Assembly (NCBI RefSeq): GCF_014637405.1
Contig: NZ_BMEY01000018.1
Span: forward strand, 1-64,000
DNA length: 64,000 bases
Reading direction: 5' to 3'
Source of the DNA: Ornithinibacillus halotolerans
GTDB lineage: Bacteria > Bacillota > Bacilli > Bacillales > Amphibacillaceae
The notes under the pieces are model-generated. The model worked only from the letters and a program-made list of their open reading frames with translations. It did no database searches and was not told the DNA's origin. Every line of letters begins with the position of its first letter. The first letter of the stretch is position 1. This document shows, one piece after another, positions 53,971 through 63,231 of this stretch. The position numbers and the translations under genes were made by a program.

Positions 53971-54903
53971 ATGATTGAATTAATCGATTTAACGAAGAAG
54001 TTTAAACAAAATTTCGCTGTTAAGAATTTAAATATGTTTATTGAAAAAGGAGAGATAGTAGGACTTTTAGGGCCCAATGGGGCAGGGAAGTCCACTGCGA
54101 TTTCAATGTTATCATCACTCGTTGAACCAACTAGTGGAGATGTTCAATTTGAAAATAAAAGCATTTTAAAAAATCCATCATCATTTCGGAAAATTGTTGG
54201 GATGGTTCCTCAGGAAATTGCATTATATGAAGACTTAACTGCAGAGGAAAATTTACAATTTTTCGGTAGAATTTATCAACTACGAGGAAAAAAACTATCG
54301 AAGAAAGTAGATGAAGTATTAGAACAAATTGGCCTAACTGACAGGAGAAAGGATATTGTGAAAAAGTTCTCTGGTGGAATGAAACGAAGATTAAATATCG
54401 GGGTTGCCATGCTCCATGATCCAGAAATGCTAATAATGGATGAGCCAACAGTTGGGATTGATCCACAATCGCGAAACTATATTTTAGATACTGTGAAGCG
54501 GTTGAATGCTGAAAGACAAATGACCGTACTTTATACAAGTCATTATATGGAAGAAGTAGAATTTCTATGTGACCGGATCTATATCATGGACAAAGGTAAT
54601 CTAATTGCAGCAGGAACAAAAGAAGAAATAAAACAAATCATCTCATCTGAAAAAACAGTTTCCATTAAAGCAGAAATATTGAAACATGATTTTATTCAAG
54701 CATTAGAGGAAAACCCACTTATAAATCGCGTAACGGTTGGTGAAAAAGAGGTAACTATTTTAGTACCGAAAGATGCAAATGTTTTTTCTGAAGTAATTAA
54801 ACTTGCTGAAACAAATGGCATGGAACTTACGTCAGTTGATAATAAAACTCCTACCCTTGAAGATGTATTTCTTCATCTTACTGGTAGAGCATTACGGGAT
54901 TAG
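53971..54903 (+). CDS. ABC transporter ATP-binding protein (ABC-2 exporter)
   Basis: The 310-residue ATPase has Walker A GLLGPNGAGKSTAI, Q-loop MVPQEIALYE, signature FSGGMKRRLNIG, Walker B MLIMDEPTVGIDPQSR and the H-loop YTSHYMEEVE. The C-terminal ~80 residues match drug-export type (DrrA/NatA-like) subunits. The start is the ATG at 53971 after GGAGGGG. It heads an operon with two permeases and energises export of an unknown substrate. Confidence 0.93.
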   Translation: MIELIDLTKKFKQNFAVKNLNMFIEKGEIVGLLGPNGAGKSTAISMLSSLVEPTSGDVQFENKSILKNPSSFRKIVGMVPQEIALYEDLTAEENLQFFGRIYQLRGKKLSKKVDEVLEQIGLTDRRKDIVKKFSGGMKRRLNIGVAMLHDPEMLIMDEPTVGIDPQSRNYILDTVKRLNAERQMTVLYTSHYMEEVEFLCDRIYIMDKGNLIAAGTKEEIKQIISSEKTVSIKAEILKHDFIQALEENPLINRVTVGEKEVTILVPKDANVFSEVIKLAETNGMELTSVDNKTPTLEDVFLHLTGRALRD

Positions 54904-54915
54904 GGGTGAGGGAGA

Positions 54916-56172
54916 GTGATTTGGCATATTGTAAAGAAATTAGGACTTTATTTCTGGAGAAACCCTCAACAATTATTTCTATTTCTTGCTTTACCAATTA
55001 TTTTAATTATGATTTTAGGGGCGGCATTAGGAAGTAATTTCAACAGTGAAAGTTCGCTAATTACGTTGAAAGTTGCTTTTATTGAACATGAAGATAGCAA
55101 TGAGCAGATGGTTGCATTTTTACAGGATATACAGGATGAAGTTCCAGACGAAGCATTACAAGCGATAGAATCATCACTTCCGAGTATGGAACCTATTCAA
55201 ATAATCACATCAGTATTCGATAACGAGGAAGTTAATGAATTTTTACAGGTAGATTATGTAGACCCATCCGAACGGGATGTTGTGATGAACGATGATTCCT
55301 ACACCGCGATAATAGAAGTACCAAACAATTTTACTTATAACGTACTTCACACAATGGTGTTCGGTAATAATGATGCTCCTACCTTGTCAGTAACCTATAA
55401 TGAGGAAGAACAATTTGGTTCAACTATTGTTAATAACTTCTTATCTGATATACAAGAACAGCTGACAAAGGGAAGTTACCTAGGAAAGAATGGAATTGAC
55501 TTATCCACTGTAGAAATCGAAGAGATTAAGACAGAAACCATTTCCCTTAATGAAAAGAATCCAATATCTGCTTCAGCCTACTACACCATTGGAATGATTG
55601 TGATGAATGTTTTATTTCTAGCAGGTGCTGTTAGTTACTATGCATTTTATGAGAAAGAGTTAAAAGTGTTTAATCGGATCATCTTAGCTGGTGTTTCTCG
55701 GTGGACTTATTTCTCAGGCATTCTTATTTCTGGAACACTTTATGCATTCCTCCAGTCTTGCATCATTTTTTTATTCTCAAAGGTGTTTTATGGCATTAAT
55801 TGGCCAAACATTATTGATTTTCTAATTGTTACCATTGCCTTTTCCTTTGCGGTAGGTGGTCTGGCAGTGTTGTTATCAGCGATTAATTATCGACTTAACT
55901 CAGAAACCATTACGAGCTTCTTTATGAATATCGTTGTTACAATACTAGCTGTAATCGGAGGAAGTTTTTATCCAATTGGGGATTTTGTACCACTTATACA
56001 AACTATTAGCAATATGACACCAAATGGGGCAGGATTAACAGCGTATTTATCTTTATTACGTGGTGATGGCTTAGCGGCAGTTAGTGATAATTTACTATTT
56101 TTAGGATTGTTTGGAGTTGTAATGGTGGTTATCGCTGCGTTATGTTTTCCGAAAAGAGGGGTGTCAGCATGA
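54916..56172 (+). CDS. ABC-2 type permease (YhgE/NodJ-like)
   Basis: The 418-residue membrane protein has one N-terminal helix, a large extracytoplasmic domain (about residues 38-225) and five or six C-terminal helices, the standard plan of ABC2_membrane_3 exporters. The C-terminal part contains VLFLAGAVSYYAFYEKELK and GGSFYPIGDFVPLIQTISNM. The start is GTG at 54916. It lies 12 bp after the ATPase gene. Confidence 0.88.
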   Translation: MIWHIVKKLGLYFWRNPQQLFLFLALPIILIMILGAALGSNFNSESSLITLKVAFIEHEDSNEQMVAFLQDIQDEVPDEALQAIESSLPSMEPIQIITSVFDNEEVNEFLQVDYVDPSERDVVMNDDSYTAIIEVPNNFTYNVLHTMVFGNNDAPTLSVTYNEEEQFGSTIVNNFLSDIQEQLTKGSYLGKNGIDLSTVEIEEIKTETISLNEKNPISASAYYTIGMIVMNVLFLAGAVSYYAFYEKELKVFNRIILAGVSRWTYFSGILISGTLYAFLQSCIIFLFSKVFYGINWPNIIDFLIVTIAFSFAVGGLAVLLSAINYRLNSETITSFFMNIVVTILAVIGGSFYPIGDFVPLIQTISNMTPNGAGLTAYLSLLRGDGLAAVSDNLLFLGLFGVVMVVIAALCFPKRGVSA

Positions 56173-57266
56173 TTGGAATATTAATCGCAAAGTTTAAAAA
56201 CTTTATACGGAATCCCTGGACGTTTTTAATTTTTACTGGAATGTCATTGTTAATGGCTTTTATATTTGGTGGAACTAATGCACAAGAGGTCTATATTCCT
56301 ATATCTACTGTTGATAAACAAATAAAGGATTCCTATATTGGGGAGCAACTGGAAAAGGAGGAAGGGATTAATTTTAGTTGGATGTCTGAAGAACAACTTA
56401 GGGAAAAGATTGAAACTGGAAAAGCAGAGCTCGGGGTTGTTTTAGATAATAATACCTATCAGATTATTGTAGGAATTGATTCCCATAATACAGGTCTTGT
56501 AGAACAAATCATTTCACGTATTTATTATGAAAAACAAGAACAAGAAAAGATTCTTACTATTGTAGGACAGGATGAGACTGTTATTGAGGAATTGAATCAT
56601 GCTTTGGAACAGCCAGTGTTTGAAATAGAATCTGCAACTTTTCGAGGAGAAGGGGCATTTATTTATGATAATTCCCTTCATCGCATATTTGGTTTTTCCT
56701 TATTTTTTGTTATCTATACGATTGCATATAATGTGCTTCCAATTCTTATCGAAAAAAGAGGGGGAATATGGGATCGATTAATTCTTTCTCCTGTAAAAAA
56801 ATCGGAAATGTATATTGCGAATTTGCTTTTCAGCTTCCTTACAGGATATTTTCAAGTGTTAGTTATTTTCTTTTTCTTCCGTTTTGTCATAGGGGTTAAT
56901 TTTTATGGTAGGTTTGTGGAAACAATATTACTCCTTATACCTTATGTGTTTGCAATTGTTGCACTTGCCATTCTTGTTACAGCATTAGTTAAAAAGGTTC
57001 AACAATTTAATGCTGTTCTTCCAATTCTCGCTATTAGCATGGCCATGATTGGGGGAGCATATTGGCCAATCGAAATTGTAGAATCTAAAATTCTACTGCT
57101 ATTAGCAAAAATTAATCCACTTACTTATGGATTAGAGATTTTGAAAGGAATTACAGTTTACAGTTATTCATTACAAGAGTTGCTTCTTCCAATAAGCATC
57201 CTCGTATTAATGGGAGTAGTTATGATGGGATTAGGTATTCATTTCATGGAGAGAAGGCATATTTAA
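56169..57266 (+). CDS. ABC-2 type permease, second subunit
   Basis: The 365-residue protein has the same plan as its neighbour: an N-terminal helix, an external domain and a C-terminal membrane bundle with MIGGAYWPIEIVESKILLLL, so the two probably form a heterodimeric channel. The ATG at 56169 overlaps the previous stop (ATGA) with GAGGGGTG upstream. It ends the operon. Confidence 0.88.
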   Translation: MIGILIAKFKNFIRNPWTFLIFTGMSLLMAFIFGGTNAQEVYIPISTVDKQIKDSYIGEQLEKEEGINFSWMSEEQLREKIETGKAELGVVLDNNTYQIIVGIDSHNTGLVEQIISRIYYEKQEQEKILTIVGQDETVIEELNHALEQPVFEIESATFRGEGAFIYDNSLHRIFGFSLFFVIYTIAYNVLPILIEKRGGIWDRLILSPVKKSEMYIANLLFSFLTGYFQVLVIFFFFRFVIGVNFYGRFVETILLLIPYVFAIVALAILVTALVKKVQQFNAVLPILAISMAMIGGAYWPIEIVESKILLLLAKINPLTYGLEILKGITVYSYSLQELLLPISILVLMGVVMMGLGIHFMERRHI

Positions 57267-57280
57267 AAAAATCTATTGTA

Positions 57281-57315
57281 AGTCACCGTCTTCTAAGAAA
57301 AGGTGGTGACTTTTC
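57281..57315 (+). terminator. Terminator of the ABC-2 operon
   Basis: AAGTCACC and GGTGACTT arms with internal pairing and a T-run. Confidence 0.75.
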
Positions 57316-57409
57316 TAATATATACCAAAGAATTCTTTCCATGAATGGTGAATCTTTCTAGTATAATAGTCTTATAGAAATAACGATTGAGTATGCTAGG
57401 GGGAGTACA

Positions 57410-58366
57410 GTGAAGAAAAAGATAATAAAGATTGTGGCTAGTTTATTTATCGTTTTATTAATTATAGATATTATCGCAAGTTTCTATTTTTATGATCTTG
57501 CTATTAGTCGAGGTCAGAAAGATTTCCTTAGTGGAAATAAAGATTTAGAAGTTTCTGCTGATACGTTGGATGTGTTACTTGAAGGTGGTTGGCGTGATTG
57601 GGTTTCTAGTCAAGATTTTGAAAAAATTGAAATGACGTCAAGAGATGGTTTAACGTTACAAGGGTACTTCCTTGAAGCGAAAGAGCCAACAAATACAATT
57701 GTTATTGGTGCACATGGGTATCTAGGTCGTGGTAGCGATATGGGGCTATATGGCCAATATTATTATGAAGAACTTGGGTATCACTTTTTTACAGCAGATT
57801 CTCGTGGACATGGGAGAAGTGAAGGAGAGTATTATGGATTTGGATGGCCCGATCGTTTAGATTATGTGGACTGGATTAACCTGTTAATCGAAAAGTTAGG
57901 TCCTGATACAGAGATTATTTTACACGGTCTATCTATGGGGGCAGGTACCGTATTAATGACGGCAGGGGAAAAATTACCTGATAATGTAAAAGTAGTTATT
58001 GCCGATAGTCCTTATACGAGTGTACATGACTTGTTCTCCTATCAGATAAAGAGAATGTTCAATTTACCACCATTTCCATTTATTCATTCTACTAGTCTAG
58101 TGACGAAAGCAAAAGCTGGATATTCCTTTAAAGAGGCTTCGGCATTAGAACAAGTAAAGAAGGCTGAAATTCCAATTCTATATATTACTGGGAATGGGGA
58201 TACGTTTGTCCCAACTGAGATGACCCATGAGTTATATGATAATACAAATAGTGAAGCGGAGATTGTCACATTTGAAGGTGCCAATCACGGGGAATCATTT
58301 GTTATGTATGAAGAAAAGTATATAGAAGTGATAAACGAATTTTTAGAGAAATATATGGTTGAGTAA
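57410..58366 (+). CDS. Membrane-anchored alpha/beta hydrolase (YqkD-like), paralogue B
   Basis: The 318-residue protein has a signal-anchor helix, then AHGYLGRGSDMGLYGQYY, TADSRGHGRSEGEYYGFGWP, nucleophile HGLSMGAG, TGNGDTFVPTEMTHEL and EGANHGESF for the catalytic Ser, Asp and His. It is a clear paralogue of the protein at 42207, sharing SEGxYxGxGWxDRLDYVxWI and length. The start is GTG with GGGGGA upstream. Confidence 0.88.
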   Translation: MKKKIIKIVASLFIVLLIIDIIASFYFYDLAISRGQKDFLSGNKDLEVSADTLDVLLEGGWRDWVSSQDFEKIEMTSRDGLTLQGYFLEAKEPTNTIVIGAHGYLGRGSDMGLYGQYYYEELGYHFFTADSRGHGRSEGEYYGFGWPDRLDYVDWINLLIEKLGPDTEIILHGLSMGAGTVLMTAGEKLPDNVKVVIADSPYTSVHDLFSYQIKRMFNLPPFPFIHSTSLVTKAKAGYSFKEASALEQVKKAEIPILYITGNGDTFVPTEMTHELYDNTNSEAEIVTFEGANHGESFVMYEEKYIEVINEFLEKYMVE

Positions 58367-58375
58367 ATCGATATT

Positions 58376-58416
58376 AAAAGGGATACAAATTATGTATGGA
58401 TTTGTATCCCTTTTTG
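58376..58416 (+). terminator. Terminator of hydrolase paralogue B
   Basis: AAAAGGGATACAAAT and ATTTGTATCCCTTTTT pair perfectly. Confidence 0.88.
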
Positions 58417-58507
58417 ATTTAATTATTTTTAGGATTAGTTTATAGAATATTTATAAAATATGATAAACTTAGTACAACATTTAATTGCAAAAAAGGATTG
58501 ATAAAAG

Positions 58508-58732
58508 ATGAGAAAAAATCAACTGCTTTTCACATTAGGTTTAGTCATCGGAATGTTTATCTTGCCTTCCATATTGGAATGGTTTGGTTTACCAACATTT
58601 TTTGACTTTTTAACTTTAGTTTTTGGTGAACCTAACGTAGCTAATCGAATTGTTGTAGGGTTGATCGTACTTATTCTTGTATTTTATAGTATAAGGTATT
58701 TATTTAAAAGGAAAGAGACTAGTAGTAAGTAA
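58508..58732 (+). CDS. Small two-helix membrane protein
   Basis: The 74-residue protein has helices at about 7-25 and 46-66 with a basic tail RYLFKRKETSSK. No family is recognised. It is 15 bp before a hydrolase gene on the same strand, so they are probably co-transcribed. Confidence 0.65.
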   Translation: MRKNQLLFTLGLVIGMFILPSILEWFGLPTFFDFLTLVFGEPNVANRIVVGLIVLILVFYSIRYLFKRKETSSK

Positions 58733-58747
58733 ATGGGGTGGTACTAA

Positions 58748-59635
58748 GTGAAGAACTATCATTCTATAATAATTGGTAAAGGTGAGCCACTTATTTTTCA
58801 CCCTGCAGCTGGTTTTTCTGGAATGGAAGGGCTAAATATTGCGGAAAACTTAGCTGATCATTATGAGTGTCATTTACTCGATTTGCCTGGAATGGGGAAG
58901 AGCAAGGGAATTGACGGACGAGTTACTATTCATAAAATATCTGCATGGTTGAAAGACTACATAGAATTACATAAGATGAAAAAAGTGACATTAGTGGGGC
59001 ATTCGATGGGAGCGGGAGTCGCGATGTGCTTTGCTTCTACATATCCTCACCAAGTAAATAAGATTATTCTATTAGACCAAGGTCATAAAAATATTCCTAG
59101 ATTCCCAACGAGGGATTTTGGTGTATTTGGATATGTTGTTCCAATCTTTAGTTTATTAGAGAGAACCTTTGGAGATGTGTTTATAAAAAGAATTGAAAAG
59201 TTATTTATAGGAACACCAAAAGAAGTAACATCAGAGGACATTGAAAAAAGAGTGGTTGATTTTTGTACTAGGTTCCAAATAGATAGGTCTGAGTATATCG
59301 ATAAAGCTTTTAGAGAAGATGCTCCATTCACTAGAGAGGGACTACGCTTTATGTTTGGGTATTTTCGAATGAATCTACCAAAATTATTAAATAATATTAC
59401 AGCTCCATGTCTATTAATCTATGCATCTTTTGAAGGATTCGACCAGAAAGAGGCAAATCGGACAAAAAAAGCTGTAGCAAAATTAAGACAAACCAAGAAT
59501 ATAGAAATGTTTCAGATAAAGGGCCAACATTATGTTCATTGGGGAAATAATAATTGTTTAGACAAGATAAATCAGTTTTTGGCTGTGGAGAAGAAATCTA
59601 GTCATTCACAAAAAAAGAAAGCTTCCTCGGTATAA
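58748..59635 (+). CDS. Alpha/beta hydrolase
   Basis: The 295-residue enzyme has IFHPAAGFSGMEGLNIAENL in the oxyanion region, LLDLPGMGKSKG, nucleophile elbow VGHSMGAGVAM and a C-terminal IKGQHYVHWGNN for the histidine. It lacks a signal peptide and has a basic, low-complexity tail (KKSSHSQKKKASS). The start is GTG after GGGGTGG. It may be coupled with the small membrane protein upstream. Confidence 0.85.
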   Translation: MKNYHSIIIGKGEPLIFHPAAGFSGMEGLNIAENLADHYECHLLDLPGMGKSKGIDGRVTIHKISAWLKDYIELHKMKKVTLVGHSMGAGVAMCFASTYPHQVNKIILLDQGHKNIPRFPTRDFGVFGYVVPIFSLLERTFGDVFIKRIEKLFIGTPKEVTSEDIEKRVVDFCTRFQIDRSEYIDKAFREDAPFTREGLRFMFGYFRMNLPKLLNNITAPCLLIYASFEGFDQKEANRTKKAVAKLRQTKNIEMFQIKGQHYVHWGNNNCLDKINQFLAVEKKSSHSQKKKASSV

Positions 59636-59656
59636 TATACCAAGGAAGTTTTTTTA
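59620..59656. terminator. Bidirectional terminator
   Basis: CTTCCTCGGTATA and TATACCAAGGAAG pair with T7. Confidence 0.85.
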
Positions 59657-59667
59657 TGAATAATAGT

Positions 59668-61665
59668 TTACAAGTATTTGTCAAACCAATCACAAATATG
59701 ATTTAGGCGGTCGACACGTAATTCTGGTTTCCCGCTACGGCTTAATTCATGGTTTGCACCAGGGAAGCGGACAAATTCCACTTCTTTCTTCAGATGTTTT
59801 AAGGTAACAAATAATTGTTCCCCTTGCTCAATTGGACAGCGATAATCTTGTTCACTGTGCAAGATCAATAACGGTGTTTCTACTTTATCTGCATACTTCA
59901 ACGGAGAAATATCCCATAATGCTTTTGGATCATCTAATAAATCATAGCCATGCTGCCATTTATTAAAGAAATAGCCAATATCACTAACCCCATAAAAACT
60001 TAACCAGTTACTAATTGAACGTTGAGTAACAGCTGCTTTAAAGCGATTTGTCTGTCCAACAATCCAGTTCGTCATGAAGCCACCATAACTACCACCAGTT
60101 ACTCCAAGGCGCTCTTTGTCAATAAAGTCATATGTTTCTACTGCATAGTCAACAGCAGCCATTAAATCACGGTAGTCACCACCACCATAATCCCCACGAC
60201 ATGCATTAACAAACTCTTGTCCATAGCCATGACCACCACGTGGGTTTGTATAAAGGACAACATATCCTTTAGCTGCGAGTAATTGCATTTCATGGAAGAA
60301 AGTTTGTCCGTACATGACATGAGGCCCTCCATGAATTTCTAATACAAATGGATATTTCTTACCTTCTTCAAATCCATATGGACGAAGTAACCAACCATGC
60401 ACATCCCAGCCATCTTCTGCTTTAAAGGAGATTGCTTCAGGTGTTCCGATTTCTACTTCATCTATGAAATCACGGTTTGCATCTGTTAGTTGTTTTACGT
60501 TGTTAGCTTCATTTAGTAAAAAGAAGTTACATGGTACTGTAGGTGTACTTACACCAACAACAAATGAATTATTGTTCGGGTCATAAGTAAATCCAAATAC
60601 ATGACTATCCACATTGTATCTTTCTTTTATTTCACCTGAAAGATTTACTTCATATAGGTTTGTTGCTCCAAGATTGGAACCGATAAAGAATAAGCGGTCT
60701 TCCTCTTTTGACCAAACAGGCCCAGATTCTGATGTTCCAAGACGAGTATCCCCTGCAATCATATCACCAACTTGGATATCCCATCCTTCACTTAGACAAG
60801 TGTGTTCTTTTGTTTCTACATCATATAAGTAGATTTTTGTTAATGTTGCATTGAGATATTCGTGTTTATGGCCAAGATATGCAATCTTTTTACCGCTTGG
60901 AGAATATGTTGCTGTATAATATGATCCTTCACCATCTGTAATTTTTGTAATCTCTTTCGTGTCAAGATTGAGAGCATAAATATCACTTTTTAGCTCATAT
61001 TCATTATCTTCATTAAGATTTCCTGCAAATAGAATTGTTTTTCCGTCTGGAGAAATATCTTGATATCCATAGTGAAAGTCACCGGATGTAAGCTGAGTAA
61101 ATGTTTCTTTCTCTACATCATATAGAACAATATGTGATTTTTTATCGTCTAAAAATCCTTGAGCATCTGATTTATAACGAAGGTTCTTCACATGAAGTGG
61201 CTTTTTGCTATTTTCTTCTTTTTGTTTTTGTTTTTCTTCTTTAGTTAATTCCTTTTGATTAGTTACATCATCGCCTTCTTCAAGTTGAGCAGAAAAAATT
61301 ATGTATTTCCCATCTTTTGACCATTCCGGATTTCCTGCACCATTTTTAAATGTTGTAATTTGTCTAGCTTCTCCACCATCTAATGGTAGAAGCCAAAGCT
61401 GAGAAGTCCCACTACGATTAGACTGAAAAACAACGTATTTTCCAGTAGGTGAAAAACGAGGATAACTTGTGTTATGCGGACCAAAAGTCCATTGCTTCGC
61501 TTTTTCACTATTTAATGATTGAACAAATAAATTAGATTCATATTCTTTCTTATCGTTAACTCTAGTCGATACATACGCATAAGAAGCTCCATCAGGAGAA
61601 AATTGTGGATCACTAAATACTTCTAGCTTCATAAAGTCTTCCGTCGTTATTGCACGTTTAGTCAT
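59668..61665 (-). CDS. S9-family serine peptidase (acylaminoacyl-peptidase-like)
   Basis: The 665-residue enzyme has an N-terminal beta-propeller (repeated SPDG and SPTGKYVVF-type strands, residues ~1-400) and a C-terminal hydrolase domain with LEIHGGPHVMYGQTFFHEM, nucleophile GVTGGSYGGFMTNWIVGQ, an Asp in LHSEQDYRCPIEQGE and the His of GANHELSRSG. No signal peptide is visible, so it acts on short peptides in the cytoplasm. GGAGGG precedes the ATG. Confidence 0.93.
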   Translation of the reverse strand: MTKRAITTEDFMKLEVFSDPQFSPDGASYAYVSTRVNDKKEYESNLFVQSLNSEKAKQWTFGPHNTSYPRFSPTGKYVVFQSNRSGTSQLWLLPLDGGEARQITTFKNGAGNPEWSKDGKYIIFSAQLEEGDDVTNQKELTKEEKQKQKEENSKKPLHVKNLRYKSDAQGFLDDKKSHIVLYDVEKETFTQLTSGDFHYGYQDISPDGKTILFAGNLNEDNEYELKSDIYALNLDTKEITKITDGEGSYYTATYSPSGKKIAYLGHKHEYLNATLTKIYLYDVETKEHTCLSEGWDIQVGDMIAGDTRLGTSESGPVWSKEEDRLFFIGSNLGATNLYEVNLSGEIKERYNVDSHVFGFTYDPNNNSFVVGVSTPTVPCNFFLLNEANNVKQLTDANRDFIDEVEIGTPEAISFKAEDGWDVHGWLLRPYGFEEGKKYPFVLEIHGGPHVMYGQTFFHEMQLLAAKGYVVLYTNPRGGHGYGQEFVNACRGDYGGGDYRDLMAAVDYAVETYDFIDKERLGVTGGSYGGFMTNWIVGQTNRFKAAVTQRSISNWLSFYGVSDIGYFFNKWQHGYDLLDDPKALWDISPLKYADKVETPLLILHSEQDYRCPIEQGEQLFVTLKHLKKEVEFVRFPGANHELSRSGKPELRVDRLNHICDWFDKYL

Positions 61666-61777
61666 GAATTAACCCTCCAATTATTAAGTGGAAATAAAAA
61701 ACTTGTACCTATTCTAATCTATTTCGAGTTTCGAAGCAATTAGAATATACTAGATTTTAAGAAATCTTTTAATGATA

Positions 61778-61826
61778 TAAAAAAGCTGTCTCGTAAAAGG
61801 GATTCCTAATCCGAGACAGCTTTTAT
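61778..61826 (-). terminator. Terminator of dat
   Basis: AAAAGCTGTCTCG and CGAGACAGCTTTT pair across a 20-nt loop; T-runs exist on both sides. Confidence 0.8.
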
Positions 61827-62699
61827 TTAAGCATTAATAATTAAGTTTTCAACAATGTTTGCATCTTGTTCATAAGCTGTTTGTAGCCTTCGAGTTATCG
61901 TACCTGGTCTACCGTCGCCAATCGTTTTTCCATCTACCATTGTAATTGGAGTCACTTCAGAAGTGCTACTTGATAAGAATAACTCATCCGCATCAAAAAT
62001 ATCTTCAACTAAAAATGCTTCCTCTACAAACGGAATATTTAATTGTTGTGCGAAACGTTCTATAGCCATTCGAACACATCCATGTAAGATGTTTTTTGTA
62101 GCAGGATGTGTGTAAATATTACCATTCTTCACTAAATAAACATTTGCTGATGAACACTCAGTTACTCGTCCATTTCGATGTAAAATAGCCTCATAACAAC
62201 CTTGTTCTTTAGCCTCTTGCTTCGCCATTACGTTCGGTAATAGATTTAAGCTTTTAATAAAACAATATTCCCAACGAATATCAGGTTGCGTAATGACACT
62301 AACTCCACCACGAAGTGTTTGTAAATTACGTGGTACTTTTTGCACATAGGCATATAAATTCGGTTCAACATTTTTTGGAAAGACATGATCTCGTGGAGCA
62401 GAACCCCGAGAAATTTGCATATATACTTTCCCATCTTCTGTCATACCATTTCTTTTTAACAGCTCTAGTAATAACTCTTTTAATTCATCTTTAGTTTGTG
62501 AGATTTGTAGTTTAATAGCTTCAGCAGAACGATAAAGTCGATCCACATGTTCATCAAATAAATAATACTTTCCATTGTAGATACGTATTACTTCATATAT
62601 TCCATCCCCAAATTGAAGAGCACGCTCCTCAAGTGGAAATAATAAACTGTCACGATGTAAAAATTGAGTTTGTGAAAGAATTACTGGTAATACTGACAA
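61827..62699 (-). CDS. dat: D-amino acid (D-alanine) aminotransferase
   Basis: The 290-residue class IV PLP enzyme interconverts D-alanine and D-glutamate for the cell wall. It matches Bacillus Dat: ERALQFGDGIYEVIRIYNGK, the PLP lysine in CFIKSLNLLPNVMAKQEAKE, ILHRNGRVTECSSANVYLVK and LFLSSSTSEVTPI. The N-terminus differs from B. subtilis Dat. The start is TTG at 62699 with AGGAGGGG 7 bp upstream. Confidence 0.92.
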   Translation of the reverse strand: MSVLPVILSQTQFLHRDSLLFPLEERALQFGDGIYEVIRIYNGKYYLFDEHVDRLYRSAEAIKLQISQTKDELKELLLELLKRNGMTEDGKVYMQISRGSAPRDHVFPKNVEPNLYAYVQKVPRNLQTLRGGVSVITQPDIRWEYCFIKSLNLLPNVMAKQEAKEQGCYEAILHRNGRVTECSSANVYLVKNGNIYTHPATKNILHGCVRMAIERFAQQLNIPFVEEAFLVEDIFDADELFLSSSTSEVTPITMVDGKTIGDGRPGTITRRLQTAYEQDANIVENLIINA

Positions 62700-62844
62700 C
62701 GCTATTCCCCTCCTCGTATTACGATTATTTTATTACTTTGGTCTCGTAAAGTAAATATGATTGTTTATTTATTATATTCCAGTAGTATGAAATGGGTTAG
62801 AGTTGAGGGAGTTTGGATGGGGGATAGGTGTGCTTTTTTCTAAG

Positions 62845-62950
62845 AAGCTAAAGTTTTATAGAAACTGGCTAAAGATTAGTGGAAAGTGGCTAAAGTTATA
62901 ACAAAACTGGCTAAAGATTTACCCAAACTAGCTAAAGATTATGTAAACCA
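62845..62950. repeat. Short array of ~21-bp units, family 5
   Basis: Five copies share the core TGGCTAAAG(A/T)TTA with tails GTGGAAAG, TAACAAAAC, CCCAAAC and so on, phased at about 20-22 bp. The core resembles TTTGGC-N-GATTA of families 2 and 4. It lies upstream of dat and of the promoter at 62972. Confidence 0.75.
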
Positions 62951-62971
62951 CGAAAAAATATCAATTTTCCC

Positions 62972-63000
62972 TTGCATAATTCCAAATACCTTGCTATAAT
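62972..63000 (+). promoter_or_regulatory. Strong sigma-A promoter before a non-coding leader and tRNA-Gly
   Basis: TTGCAT (62972-62977), a 17-bp spacer and a perfect TATAAT (62995-63000). The next annotated gene, tRNA-Gly, is 230 bp downstream, and no terminator lies between. Confidence 0.8.
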
Positions 63001-63006
63001 AATTTT

Positions 63007-63231
63007 TGTCTTCTTCAAAAGCTTATATATTGAAGCAAGGTAGTAGGCATTATGAACTATAAAACATAAAGCCGAAGAACAGCGGATGTAGTAACGAGCA
63101 ATACTCCCACCGAATAAGCTACGAGTTGCTCCGAGGAATAAACATCCTCGAATATGCTAGTAGACGCAGGAGCATAACGGACCAAACTTGGTGCGGTCAA
63201 CTAAATTAACATTTCAAACTAAATTATCAAC
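63007..63231 (+). ncRNA. Candidate structured RNA, possibly the leader of tRNA-Gly
   Basis: About 220 nt without an ORF follow a strong promoter. Stems are visible: GAGCAA (63095-63100) with TTGCTC, CGAGGA with TCCTCG around ATAAACA, GGAGCATA near 63169, and ACCAA/TTGGT at 63181-63192. No T-run ends it before the tRNA, so it may be co-transcribed and processed. It does not match T-box, 6S, SRP or tmRNA features that I know. Confidence 0.45.

Noticed and set aside
63007-63231. 6S RNA or T-box leader
   Set aside because: The T-box AGGGTGGNACCGCG motif is absent, and I cannot form the long 6S hairpin with a central bubble.
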